The notes under the pieces are model-generated. The model did no database searches. It was not told the DNA's origin and saw nothing but the letters and a program-made list of their open reading frames with translations. Made by a program: the position numbers and the translations under genes. From Gemmatimonadota bacterium (GTDB lineage: Bacteria > Gemmatimonadota > Gemmatimonadetes > Gemmatimonadales > Gemmatimonadaceae), in the NCBI GenBank assembly GCA_031127185.1, contig JARIET010000015.1, forward strand, positions 1-19,848: 19,848 bases of DNA. The letters run 5' to 3'. Within the stretch, counting starts at the first letter, position 1; each line of letters starts with the position of its first letter. Shown here one piece after another: positions 1 through 7,912 of this stretch.

Positions 1-1609
1 CGAGCTTGTATGTGCCGGGGCGCGTGATGAGGTTGCCGGGAACGCTGTACTTGGCGTCGCGGCTCGACAGCGGCGGCAGTGAGCGCCCTTCCATCCGGAC
101 GCCCGGTGGGTGCGTGAGCACCGTGGTGGGCTGGCCGGCCGGGCGAATGAAGGGGAGCTGATCCACGTCAAGATTGATCGGGAGGTACATCTCGCGATCC
201 GTTCCCTTGACGTTCGTGGTCAAGAACTTTGTCTGCAGGTTGAAGAGCTGCTTGTCGTATGGCACCTTTCCCGCGCGCACGTCCAATGAGTGCTCATCGG
301 CCATGTCGCCGTGACTGTCCACGTAGCCCGATTCCCAGACGCGCTTGCCGGCGGGATCGATGAGCGCAACGTTCAGCCAGAGTTCCGGCTGCGCACCAAG
401 CGAACCCGACGGCATGTTGTGTCCCGGATTCGTGTTGCTGACCTTGTACGAAAACGCCAGTGCCCGATTCACCTGCGGATCACCCGCAAAGAAGGGGCCG
501 TCAATGTGCGAACCGTTCTCCATCAGTTCCTTGCGGAGGGTGCGCTTTTTTTCAAGCTTGGCCAGGTTCGTCGCGATAATCGCGCGTGCGTCGAAGCGAT
601 CGTCAGGTTCCTTCCATTCATCCGGGAAGCCCGCGCGGGCCTGCGCGGCGGTGAGTCGGTTCTCGAAGGCTTCTGTGCCCCACCCTGCGCGGTAGTCGAA
701 CTTCAGCCACTGGTCGATGTTCCAGCGCTGGGCGGCGGGATTGTGCGGGAAGATGCCCGGATGCGCGCTTGGATAGCCCGGACCGTAAAAGGCGTGGTTG
801 CTGCGCTTTCGGGTTGGATTGATGGGCACACCGGCGACCACGGCGGCCGGCCCGGTCGCGTAACCGTCGGCGCGACCCGGTGACTTGCCCATATGACAGT
901 CCTGACAGCTCACGCCCTGTCGCTTGGCCGGCGAGGCCCGGTACTGGTCCCAGACGACCTCGAGCTTGATACCCGGGTGCACGGCCACCTGATGGCACGA
1001 CACGCAGAATCCGCTCTGGCTCAGCTGGTCGAATTTCACGGCGGTCGTGTGGACTTCCTGCCCGGGGCCAGTCTGCCCGGGTGCAGTCTTCACCGGAAAC
1101 CGAGACGGGTTGCCGAGGATCTCGCCGAGTCCGCTCGCCGCGGTGGAGCCGTACACCGGCTGATGCACGTTGCCGGATTCCATCCGTCGTTCACCGTTCA
1201 CCCGGCCGTAGGCTTCATTGACACGATGGCAGGTGACGCAGGTGATCCCTTCGCGCGAGACCGCCGAGCGCTTGGTGAGTGGCGTGTCGCGACGTTCACC
1301 GAGCGTCGTGCCGACTGAGGCGTGGCATCGCATGCAGAAGTAGCCGATCGTGCCGCTCGAGAGGTCGTTGATCTTCTGCTCGAACTTGTGGAAGACCGGC
1401 GAAATTGATGCGTACGCATGGCTGCTGCTGCTCCATTCATCATAGATCGTCTGATGGCAGCCCGCGCACTTGGCGGCACTCGGGAACTGCGATTCCGCGA
1501 AGACCGCCGAATGCGGGTCGGTTGCGGTGGCTCCCTGCGCAGCAACGCCGAGCGGGAAGATCCCTCCAAGAACGAGCGCGCTCATGACGGCAAGTCGGCG
1601 AAAAGCCAT
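1..1609 (-). CDS. Multiheme (at least pentaheme) c-type cytochrome, 3' end cut by window
   Basis: Reading the minus strand from the ATG at 1609-1607 gives 536 codons without a stop, and the gene runs off the left edge. Residues 1-25 form a Sec signal peptide (MAFRRLAVMSALVLGG, cleavage near VAAQ). Five CxxCH haem motifs follow: CAGCH at 48-52, CMRCH at 92-96, CVTCH at 124-128, CVSCH at 202-206 and CQDCH at 235-239. The remaining 300 or so residues have no further CxxCH and look like a beta-rich domain (GHNMPSGS). The protein is therefore a periplasmic electron carrier or redox enzyme of the broad cytochrome c554/multiheme group. Its substrate cannot be read from the sequence. A GAGAGG lies about 11 bases upstream, and M9 (ATG at 1585) is an alternative start. 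It diverges from the PepSY gene across 180 bases. The haem count and frame were checked against the DNA; the family name is inference. Confidence 0.88.
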   Translation of the reverse strand, partial: MAFRRLAVMSALVLGGIFPLGVAAQGATATDPHSAVFAESQFPSAAKCAGCHQTIYDEWSSSSHAYASISPVFHKFEQKINDLSSGTIGYFCMRCHASVGTTLGERRDTPLTKRSAVSREGITCVTCHRVNEAYGRVNGERRMESGNVHQPVYGSTAASGLGEILGNPSRFPVKTAPGQTGPGQEVHTTAVKFDQLSQSGFCVSCHQVAVHPGIKLEVVWDQYRASPAKRQGVSCQDCHMGKSPGRADGYATGPAAVVAGVPINPTRKRSNHAFYGPGYPSAHPGIFPHNPAAQRWNIDQWLKFDYRAGWGTEAFENRLTAAQARAGFPDEWKEPDDRFDARAIIATNLAKLEKKRTLRKELMENGSHIDGPFFAGDPQVNRALAFSYKVSNTNPGHNMPSGSLGAQPELWLNVALIDPAGKRVWESGYVDSHGDMADEHSLDVRAGKVPYDKQLFNLQTKFLTTNVKGTDREMYLPINLDVDQLPFIRPAGQPTTVLTHPPGVRMEGRSLPPLSSRDAKYSVPGNLITRPGTYKL

Positions 1610-1789
1610 ACCCAGGATACCCTCTCGAGGAATCGAATCAGATGTGCCGCGGCACCCGCAGGCCCGGAAGCTTCCAGCCATGAGCGTAGAATGCACTGGG
1701 GGTATCCTTCAACGCCAGCTTTTGCCGGCGCGTTGGTCGTGTGTTGTTCGACCCTTGCCACAGACCCGCCACACCTCCGAGAATTGCGC
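1610..1789. promoter_or_regulatory. Divergent intergenic region with two short perfect palindromes
   Basis: This 180-base spacer separates the start codons of the multiheme cytochrome (leftward) and the PepSY gene (rightward), so it should hold promoters for both. It contains two perfect palindromes close together: the 12-mer GTGCCGCGGCAC at 1644-1655 and the 10-mer GGAAGCTTCC at 1666-1675. Either could be an operator, but no -35/-10 pair stands out and neither matches a regulator box I recognise. No gene or RNA was seen here. Confidence 0.4.
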
Positions 1790-2368
1790 ATGCGTGCAAC
1801 CCCCGTGAATGATTCGCGTCGCCGTATGAGCCGAGGCGCGTTTTACATCCACCTCTGGCTTGGCGTCATCAGCACGGTCGCGCTGATCGCGATCTCGGTG
1901 ACCGGCATCCTGCTGAACCACAAGCGCGGACTCGGGCTGATGCCCGACGTGCCGCACGAGCCAACTGCCGATTTCACCTCCGCCATACATCTGGAGCGGC
2001 TGGCCAACGCCGCGCTCGAAGCCGCGCCGCAGGCGGCCCGGACGGATTGGAAGCCGGGTGACGCGGTGGATGTCGGACTTATTGACCGGATGGACGTCCG
2101 GCCCCGCAACGGCTATGTAAAAGTCCGTCTCCGTGACAAGGCGTCCACGGAAATGACCATCGACATCGCCAGCGGCAAGGTGCTGCACACCGGACGGCGC
2201 GGCGACGTCTTCCTCGAAAAGCTCCACTCCGGTGAAGCGTTTGGCGAGGCATTCATCATCCTCTCCGATATCGCCGCAGTTGCGCTCGTCCTGACACTGA
2301 TCACCGGGTATTGGCTCTGGCTCGTCCCCAAGCTCGGGCGCACAGTGCGCGCCACGGAGGCCGCATGA
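1790..2368 (+). CDS. PepSY-associated transmembrane protein
   Basis: This 192-residue protein starts at the ATG at 1790, preceded by a weak GAGA about eight bases upstream. The same frame stays open well upstream, but that stretch lies over the cytochrome gene and its promoter and reads as noise. Residues about 18-43 form a membrane helix that opens with the IHLWLG pattern and ends GILLNHKRG. A soluble segment of about 100 residues follows, including a PepSY-like strand pair (MTIDIASGKVLHTGRRGD). A second helix near the C-terminus ends GYWLWLVPKL. This helix-PepSY-helix layout matches PepSY_TM proteins, which occur with iron, haem and electron-transfer systems; the role here is unknown. It overlaps the next gene by four bases (ATGA). 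Lying divergent from a multiheme cytochrome suggests a linked redox function, which is inference. Confidence 0.8.
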   Translation: MRATPVNDSRRRMSRGAFYIHLWLGVISTVALIAISVTGILLNHKRGLGLMPDVPHEPTADFTSAIHLERLANAALEAAPQAARTDWKPGDAVDVGLIDRMDVRPRNGYVKVRLRDKASTEMTIDIASGKVLHTGRRGDVFLEKLHSGEAFGEAFIILSDIAAVALVLTLITGYWLWLVPKLGRTVRATEAA

Positions 2369-2664
2369 GCGTGGGCACGGTGGCGTTCCTGCTGGGACTC
2401 TTCGGCGTTCCGCTCGTGTTATTGATGACGGCGCACAAACTCCGCCGTCGTCGCGAGAAGGCCCAGCGCGCGTTCTGGGGCGCCGCGATTGGCCACTGCA
2501 TTGCTGCCGTCCTGGCCCTGGTTTGGGGGATGATCCCACCGGAAGCTTGGACCGAAGGCGATGTCGCCCGGGGACTCGCCGGGTTTTGGGCACTGCTGGC
2601 TCTTCCTATAATTGGCGCAGCGGCCGGCGCATTCCTCCGCGCCGACCGCCGCCCGACTGCCTGA
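2365..2664 (+). CDS. Small membrane protein, function unknown
   Basis: This is a 99-residue protein. Its ATG overlaps the PepSY gene stop in an ATGA, with a GGAGG at 2356-2360, so the two are very probably translationally coupled. It has three hydrophobic segments (residues about 3-22, 38-56 and 70-90). A basic stretch, KLRRRREK, after the first segment should lie in the cytoplasm. There are no cofactor-binding motifs. I do not recognise the family. Its position suggests an accessory partner of the PepSY membrane protein. Its stop lies 16 bases from the stop of the convergent outer-membrane protein gene. Confidence 0.75.
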   Translation: MSVGTVAFLLGLFGVPLVLLMTAHKLRRRREKAQRAFWGAAIGHCIAAVLALVWGMIPPEAWTEGDVARGLAGFWALLALPIIGAAAGAFLRADRRPTA

Positions 2665-2681
2665 TGACCTGCGGGTCGGGC
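2651..2681. terminator. Weak inverted repeat at a convergent gene junction
   Basis: GCCCGAC at 2651-2657 and GTCGGGC at 2675-2681 can form a 7-bp stem across the stop codons of the two convergent genes. A smaller GACC/GGTC hairpin competes within the loop. There is no T tract on either strand, so this is at best a weak bidirectional terminator. Confidence 0.25.
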
Positions 2682-5278
2682 TACCGGTTGAACCAGTACG
2701 CCATCTTCACCAGGAACGTATTGTCCGGGTGGAGCGCGAAGAGATCGCCATAGTCCCGCGCCCACGACTGGTTCGGGTTCTGGTTCGCGGCATCCTGGCG
2801 TCCGTGCTGCCACACCACAAACAGCGTTGAGCCCGGAAGGTATTCCCAGCGCACAACCGCGTTCGTGCGCAGTTGCGTGAACTTGAATGCGCTCGGCGAG
2901 CCGGCCGGCGGCGTGTACGATTGATAGCGCGTATCGTACCTGGACGCCGTGGGCGTGGCGCTCAGTTCACGGAAATCCGAGTAGGTGCCGCTCGACACAA
3001 AGGGCGCAGCATAGAACTCGAAGGTCAGATTCGGCGTAGCCGTGTAGTTCACCCGCGTATTCATCGAGACAGTGGTCTGCTCGAGATGCGCGAACGCGTA
3101 GTGCGTGCTGCCGCCGACGTTGAAGTTGCCGAACCACTGGGCGTCGTCGGTGTTGTCGCTGTAACCGACGCCAAACGACACCGTGGCCTGCGTACCGAAT
3201 CGCAGGTTCAGGTACGGATTCACCCCGAAGCTGCTGGAGTTTCCCTCGTCCGTGCTGCCGAAGTTGAACCAACTGCCGTACGAGACGGTCTTGCGGCTAT
3301 CGCTGTTGATGCCACCCCAGGGGAAGAACCCGCGGGACGATCGCACCGCCGGCCCACCCCGGGTGCAGCGATCACATGACGTGGCCGTGACGTTGGCCAG
3401 CGTTCCGCCGAGGTGAAAGTCCCAGTTTTGAAACAGGCCACGGTTGATCCCGAGGTGGCCGTTGAGGTTGATCGAGTGGTCGAGCTTGGTGCCGCTGGTG
3501 TTGTAGCGGATCCAGTGATTGGCGTTCAGCTGTGCCCAGCGCATGATGCCACGCGCCTCGCGCCAGCTCAGCGCGCTCCAGGTACTCCAGTCGGTGAAGT
3601 CGGCGCGGCGCAGAAAGCCAAGATCATTGACGTCGAAGCCGGCGGACTGGTGCACAATGCTCGACTCGAAGCGCGTCTTGCCGCCGCCATACTTGCCGAA
3701 CTTGAGTTGACCGGTGAAGCCGGTGAGCGAGGTGGCGTTGGTGTCGACGGTCAGCTCGTCACCCGGCTGCTGGAAGTAGTGCACGGAGTTGGTCTGTGTG
3801 CGCCGAATGGCAGCGGCGCTGCCCTCCACGCGGGAGCCGGCGAGCTGTGCGTTGAACTCGTACTCGCGGTTGTGAAAACGATTGCGGAAGGTGGCGCCAG
3901 CGGCATACGCCGACCCGTGCATGTATGGATCCGTTCGCGCATCGAGCGATCGGTTGACGGCGGTGCCCATGAAACTGAAGCCGGCCTCGCCACCGCGAAG
4001 GTCCTGCTGCGCGCGAAGCACCGTGTAGTTGGCCTGCGGTTCCGCCGTTTGTCCGTTGATGCCTCCCACGCGTGGCGTGACGGCGTCAAGCAGGCCGAAC
4101 GAAAGCCCACGTTGAGTTCGCCCGGTAAGCTTGGCCGCCGCGGCAATCGGCGTTGCGGTGGCGGTACTGGCGTCGCCATACAGGCCGCGTAGCGCGGGCG
4201 ATCGCCCGATGCGCCGCGAGTAGAACAGGCCTTCGTTGGTTTGGCAATCCACCACGATGTAGCAGTTGAGCTGGAACTGATAGTTGTTGGCACCTTCGAC
4301 AAAGAACGGACGCCGCTCCGAGAAGAAACTCTCGAACGCGGTGAGGTTCACCACGGCCGGGTCGGCTTCCACCTGGCCGAAGTCGGGGTTCACCGTGGCA
4401 GTGAGCGTGACATTCGGCGTGATGCCAACCTTGAGATCGCCCCCGAGCGCAAGTGCCTGGTTGCGTTCGTACCGCGCGCCAGGGAGCAGGCGCTGTTCGT
4501 TCTTGGTGACGACGTATGGTGCGGCCTCGATACGCCTGCCGCTGGACAACCCGGAGAGGCCCTCGAGGCGCCCGAGTTGAGACACGAGTCCGGTGCGTCG
4601 CGGATTGTAGAGTGGCCATGAACTGCGTTCATTGCGCCGCTCGATGTCTCGCCAGATGCCGAACCCAAAGGTATGTGCGTCGGCCTTGGCATAGCGCATC
4701 TGCGAGAGCGGGATGCGGAACTCCGCAGTCCACCCCTGGGCGTCGATGCTCGTCGCGACGTCCCACACCCCGTCCCAGGACGCGTCCTCGTTGCCGTCGT
4801 TGGACATTGCGAAGTCGCGCTTGACGCCGTCGGGATTGACCGCGAACTCGTATCCCGACCGTTTGTCGTCGTACGAGTCGATCAACAACTTGATCTGGTC
4901 ACTCGGCCCACGCTGGTCGCGCCGCGAAAGGGCGCGCATGATGCTGTCGGGGTGCGGATCGAACATCCGCACGAAGACATACAGGTGTTTCTCGTCGAAT
5001 GCCGTCTGAAACTCGGTGGCGAAGCTGGGGTCAATGTCCACGCGCGGCTGAAACTGGCGGAACCCGCCGTGCTTCGGCGCGGTCTGCCAGACGGCGTCAT
5101 CGGCCTTGCCATCAATCTTCGGCGCCTCGGGCGCCCGCACGGCGCTCGCCGGCGCGGCGGAGGATTCGGTGGCCGGGCGTGTCTCCTGCGCTGTGGTTCG
5201 GGCTCCTGCGGGCTGCGATATGGCCTGCACTGGGTGGGGGATTGCGAGTGCAACAACGGCGACTACCGTAGAAAACAT
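2681..5278 (-). CDS. CBM9-like/DUF5916 outer-membrane beta-barrel protein
   Basis: This is an 865-residue exported protein. The frame is open for a further 92 codons, but the ATG at 5278-5276 is chosen because it begins a signal peptide (MFSTVVAVVALAIPHPVQA) with an AGGA about eight bases upstream. After a Pro/Ala/Thr-rich linker to about residue 50, a domain resembling carbohydrate-binding module family 9 runs from about 54 to 245 (IDGKADDAVW near its start; RSGYEFAVNPDG later). The rest is the DUF5916 region, with its hallmark LFYSRRIGR and many alternating aromatic strands typical of an outer-membrane barrel, ending AYWFNR. The family is common in Bacteroidota and Gemmatimonadota and is usually annotated as hypothetical or sugar-binding. 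The ligand is unknown. It is divergent from the MFS transporter and may share its promoter region, so a joint uptake role is possible but unproven. Confidence 0.85.
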   Translation of the reverse strand: MFSTVVAVVALAIPHPVQAISQPAGARTTAQETRPATESSAAPASAVRAPEAPKIDGKADDAVWQTAPKHGGFRQFQPRVDIDPSFATEFQTAFDEKHLYVFVRMFDPHPDSIMRALSRRDQRGPSDQIKLLIDSYDDKRSGYEFAVNPDGVKRDFAMSNDGNEDASWDGVWDVATSIDAQGWTAEFRIPLSQMRYAKADAHTFGFGIWRDIERRNERSSWPLYNPRRTGLVSQLGRLEGLSGLSSGRRIEAAPYVVTKNEQRLLPGARYERNQALALGGDLKVGITPNVTLTATVNPDFGQVEADPAVVNLTAFESFFSERRPFFVEGANNYQFQLNCYIVVDCQTNEGLFYSRRIGRSPALRGLYGDASTATATPIAAAAKLTGRTQRGLSFGLLDAVTPRVGGINGQTAEPQANYTVLRAQQDLRGGEAGFSFMGTAVNRSLDARTDPYMHGSAYAAGATFRNRFHNREYEFNAQLAGSRVEGSAAAIRRTQTNSVHYFQQPGDELTVDTNATSLTGFTGQLKFGKYGGGKTRFESSIVHQSAGFDVNDLGFLRRADFTDWSTWSALSWREARGIMRWAQLNANHWIRYNTSGTKLDHSINLNGHLGINRGLFQNWDFHLGGTLANVTATSCDRCTRGGPAVRSSRGFFPWGGINSDSRKTVSYGSWFNFGSTDEGNSSSFGVNPYLNLRFGTQATVSFGVGYSDNTDDAQWFGNFNVGGSTHYAFAHLEQTTVSMNTRVNYTATPNLTFEFYAAPFVSSGTYSDFRELSATPTASRYDTRYQSYTPPAGSPSAFKFTQLRTNAVVRWEYLPGSTLFVVWQHGRQDAANQNPNQSWARDYGDLFALHPDNTFLVKMAYWFNR

Positions 5279-5396
5279 TCCGTGTCCTGATGAGGGGATT
5301 GTTCGTTGGACAACGTGTTGAGACGTTCGGTTGGTTTCACAACCCGATAGCCCCGGGTGTCGCGATTTCACACGGTTCGCGCTACCGTTGAGTCCC
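5279..5396. promoter_or_regulatory. Divergent promoter region between DUF5916 and MFS genes
   Basis: The 118 bases between the two opposed start codons must carry the promoter of at least one gene. A 12-base inverted repeat, CGTTGGACAACG, sits at 5304-5315, 26 bases upstream of the DUF5916 start, and could be an operator. I see no convincing -35/-10 pair. The MFS gene has only a weak purine run (GAG) before its ATG. Confidence 0.35.
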
Positions 5397-6632
5397 ATGC
5401 AATCATCCGCCGCCCGTTCGACGCCGTGGCAGCACTGGTATACAGTCGTATTCCTCTGCGGCGCCGCCGTCTTCATCTCGTACATCGACCGCACGAACAT
5501 CTCGGTCGCCGCCATCCCCATGCAGGCGGAGTACGGATGGAGCGAAACGACCAAGGGCTATGTCCTCTCGTCGTTCTTTGTCGGCTATCTCGCGCTGATG
5601 GCCGCGAGCGGCGCGCTCGCCAACAAGTACGGCGGGCGCATCGTCCTCGGCGTCGCCGTGCTCTGGTGGTCGCTCTTCACCGCGCTCACACCGCCGGCGG
5701 CTGCACTGGGACTCGGCGCGCTCATCGCCGCGCGAATTGCACTCGGGGTCGGCGAAGCGGCAGTCTTCCCTGCGTCGATCAACATGGTCGGACGCTGGGT
5801 GCCCGCCGAGAGCCGGTCGCGCGCCGTCGCCCTGTTTTCGAGCGGCCTTTCGATCGGCACGATGGTGTCGCTGCCGGCCACGGGCTGGCTCGTGAACGAC
5901 TACGGTTGGCCGATGCCCTTCTATGCGTTCGGCGCGGTGGGGCTCGTCTGGGCGTGGTTCTGGTTCAGCAAGGTGAAAGAGGGTCGCGGCGTGGAAGAAT
6001 CCGTCAACGACGGACCACGCTCGATTCCGTGGGGCAGGCTCCTCTCCACTCCCGCCGTTTGGGCTGTTGTGACCGCGCACTTCTGCAGCAACTGGACCCT
6101 CTACGTTCTGCTCGCCTGGTTGCCGACGTACTTCAAGTCGACCTTTGGCGTGACACTCGCCAATGCCGGATGGCTCTCGGCGGCGCCGTGGCTCTTCTAC
6201 TTTCTCATCGCCAATGCCGGCGGCTGGTATGCGGACCGGCTCATCCGCGGCGGGCGCTCACGCACGTTTGTGCGCAAGCTGATGCAATGCACAGCGCTGC
6301 TCGGCTCTGCGGCGTTCCTGCTCTTGCTCCAGCAAGCCGAATCGGCGAACACCGCGATGCTCCTGATGTGCGGCGCCGCCGGGACGATTTCGCTCTGTCT
6401 CTCCGGGTTCGGAGCGAACCCATTTGACATTGCGCCGCGCTACGCCGACGTCGTGTGGGGCATTAGCAATACCGGTGGCACGCTCCCCGGAATCGTCGGT
6501 GTTGCAATCACGGGCTGGCTGATCGACAAGACCGGGAGCTTCAACGCCCCGTTCCTGCTCACGGCCGGCGTCGGGCTCGCTGGGGCGCTGGTCTACTTCG
6601 CGATCGGATCGGGTGAGAAGAAAATCGACTGA
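5397..6632 (+). CDS. MFS anion transporter, SLC17/ACS-like
   Basis: This is a 411-residue inner-membrane protein with about twelve helices, the usual size for the major facilitator superfamily. The ATG at 5397 (MQSSAARS) is preferred over one 22 codons upstream, because the first helix and the family motif follow it directly. Family marks are YIDRTNISVA after helix 1, the motif-A form GALANKYGGR between helices 2 and 3, GVGEAAVFPA in helix 4, and HFCSNWTLYVLLAWLPTYF in helix 7. These match the anion:cation symporter branch, which includes animal SLC17 and plant ANTR proteins and moves organic anions or phosphate with H+ or Na+. The substrate cannot be assigned. The stop lies eight bases from the stop of the convergent cytochrome c gene. 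Confidence 0.88.
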   Translation: MQSSAARSTPWQHWYTVVFLCGAAVFISYIDRTNISVAAIPMQAEYGWSETTKGYVLSSFFVGYLALMAASGALANKYGGRIVLGVAVLWWSLFTALTPPAAALGLGALIAARIALGVGEAAVFPASINMVGRWVPAESRSRAVALFSSGLSIGTMVSLPATGWLVNDYGWPMPFYAFGAVGLVWAWFWFSKVKEGRGVEESVNDGPRSIPWGRLLSTPAVWAVVTAHFCSNWTLYVLLAWLPTYFKSTFGVTLANAGWLSAAPWLFYFLIANAGGWYADRLIRGGRSRTFVRKLMQCTALLGSAAFLLLLQQAESANTAMLLMCGAAGTISLCLSGFGANPFDIAPRYADVVWGISNTGGTLPGIVGVAITGWLIDKTGSFNAPFLLTAGVGLAGALVYFAIGSGEKKID

Positions 6633-6640
6633 GGGGCACG

Positions 6641-7096
6641 TTACCTTGGCGTGACTGGGTGACTCAGCGAGTAGACATACGCCGCAACCGCGCGGTGACG
6701 ATCCGGCGTCAATGGCGTCCCACCAAACGGCGGCATCATGCTGCTGAACTGTTTCGGCGCCATTACGCCTGATTCGATCTGCGAATAGATCGCCCCGTAG
6801 CTCCCGTCGTTGTGGAGCCAGGTGGTATCGGCCAGGCTCGGAGCCGCGGGGCCACCAACGCCCTTGGCCGCGTGACAGGCCTGACACGACGTGGCACCGA
6901 TGAGTCCGTGGAAGACGCTGTCACCGAGCGCGAGTTCGGCCTGGGTAATGGTGACCGGATCCAGTGTTGCCGGATTCACCGCCGCGACAGGCGTGACTGC
7001 TGATGCTGCATCGTTCGTGGTGGACGCTTCGCTGCCACCACAGGCTGCAGCGCCGAGTGCTGCCACCGCGGTCAGGAGTCGGAATCGGTTCGTCAT
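6641..7096 (-). CDS. Lipoprotein class I cytochrome c, last gene of the nos operon
   Basis: This is a 151-residue monohaem cytochrome. The ATG at 7096 is preferred to the one at 7102, because the GAGG at 7109-7106 then lies nine bases away rather than three. The signal peptide ends in a lipobox (GAAAC, lipidated Cys 19), so the protein is probably anchored to a membrane on the periplasmic side. Haem c attaches at CQACH (71-75), and the MMPPFGG at 120-126 supplies the axial Met. The rest fits a class I fold (AVAAYVYSL final helix). It follows nosY after 27 bases in the same direction. Clade II nos clusters often carry small cytochromes c, and this is the likely electron donor to NosZ. The donor role is inference from position. 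Confidence 0.87.
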   Translation of the reverse strand: MTNRFRLLTAVAALGAAACGGSEASTTNDAASAVTPVAAVNPATLDPVTITQAELALGDSVFHGLIGATSCQACHAAKGVGGPAAPSLADTTWLHNDGSYGAIYSQIESGVMAPKQFSSMMPPFGGTPLTPDRHRAVAAYVYSLSHPVTPR

Positions 7097-7123
7097 GTTC
7101 ATTTGCCTCGACTGGGGATTGGG

Positions 7124-7912
7124 TCAGAAATCACGACGCGCAAAGCGGCGCGCCGACATCAGGTATGGCACGCCACACCAGGCGAGGAGCGCTGCGCCTG
7201 CCACCGCCGCCCCTCCCGCCGTGCCGAGTGCCTTGTTGAACAACGCTCCGGTGTAGCCCATCAGCGCTGAGGCGTCGAGCTGCGAGAGCACAACCAACCG
7301 GGCGAGATCCACCGGATTCAGGATCATTGCGCCGAGGAGCGGGCGTTCCAGCGGGTAGTCACCGAATGCCGCGGTCGCGGCAAGGATTGCTCCGTCGTAG
7401 AGCACGGTGGCGGCGAGCCACACGCCGAGCGCGAGGCCTACCCCGCGCAGCCGATCATCGGTGGACCAGGCGATCCAGGTTGCGATTCCGGAAAAGATGA
7501 ACGAGAGCACGACTCCGGCCACCGCGAGCGTTGCAAGCGCGGCAAACCCTGCGCCACCGCCACCATGGAAGACGAACGGAAGTCCAGCGCCGACGGCGAA
7601 CGCGCCGGCCAGCGGCAGCGCCAGACCGAGCCAAAGCCCGGTGAAGAGCGGCTTGCGCGGCACGGGCTGCGCGAGAAGGAGTTCAACAAATTCGCGCGAC
7701 GCGTACACGTGGATTGCTCCGAACACGAGCGCAACGAGTGGCACCACCATCAGCACGATGTTCAACAGACTGAGCACGACTTGCGGCCCCGAGCCGCCAA
7801 ACCAGAACAACCCCTCTGCAAGCGCGAAGAAGCCGAGTGCGTAGCCGATGAGCCAGCGACTGCGCGAGAGATCGCGCAGCCCAGCAGAAACGATCAATCG
7901 GATGACGTTCAC
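7124..7912 (-). CDS. nosY: NosY, permease of the NosDFY copper-centre maturation ABC system
   Basis: This is a 262-residue integral membrane protein with about six helices (ABC-2 type). It starts at a GTG at 7912-7910 that overlaps the nosF stop as GTGA, so it is translationally coupled to nosF. Typical NosY marks are REFVELLLAQPVPR after helix 2 and the near-diagnostic NPVDLARLVVLSQLD followed by ALMGYTGALF. With NosF it forms the transporter that works with NosD in assembling the CuZ centre. It is thought to supply sulfur or another factor, or mechanical energy for copper transfer, in the periplasm. Length and motifs are normal for the family. Confidence 0.93.
   Translation of the reverse strand: MNVIRLIVSAGLRDLSRSRWLIGYALGFFALAEGLFWFGGSGPQVVLSLLNIVLMVVPLVALVFGAIHVYASREFVELLLAQPVPRKPLFTGLWLGLALPLAGAFAVGAGLPFVFHGGGGAGFAALATLAVAGVVLSFIFSGIATWIAWSTDDRLRGVGLALGVWLAATVLYDGAILAATAAFGDYPLERPLLGAMILNPVDLARLVVLSQLDASALMGYTGALFNKALGTAGGAAVAGAALLAWCGVPYLMSARRFARRDF

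Noticed and set aside
1418..1789. Upstream extension of the PepSY protein
   Set aside because: It overlaps the 5' end of the multiheme cytochrome gene and its promoter, and reads as Arg/Ala-rich noise.
5279..5554. 92-codon extension of the DUF5916 protein
   Set aside because: It runs across the divergent promoter and into the MFS gene. The signal peptide begins at the chosen ATG.
6633..6640. Terminator between the MFS and cytochrome c genes
   Set aside because: Only eight bases separate the stops, and no stable hairpin with a T run was found around them.
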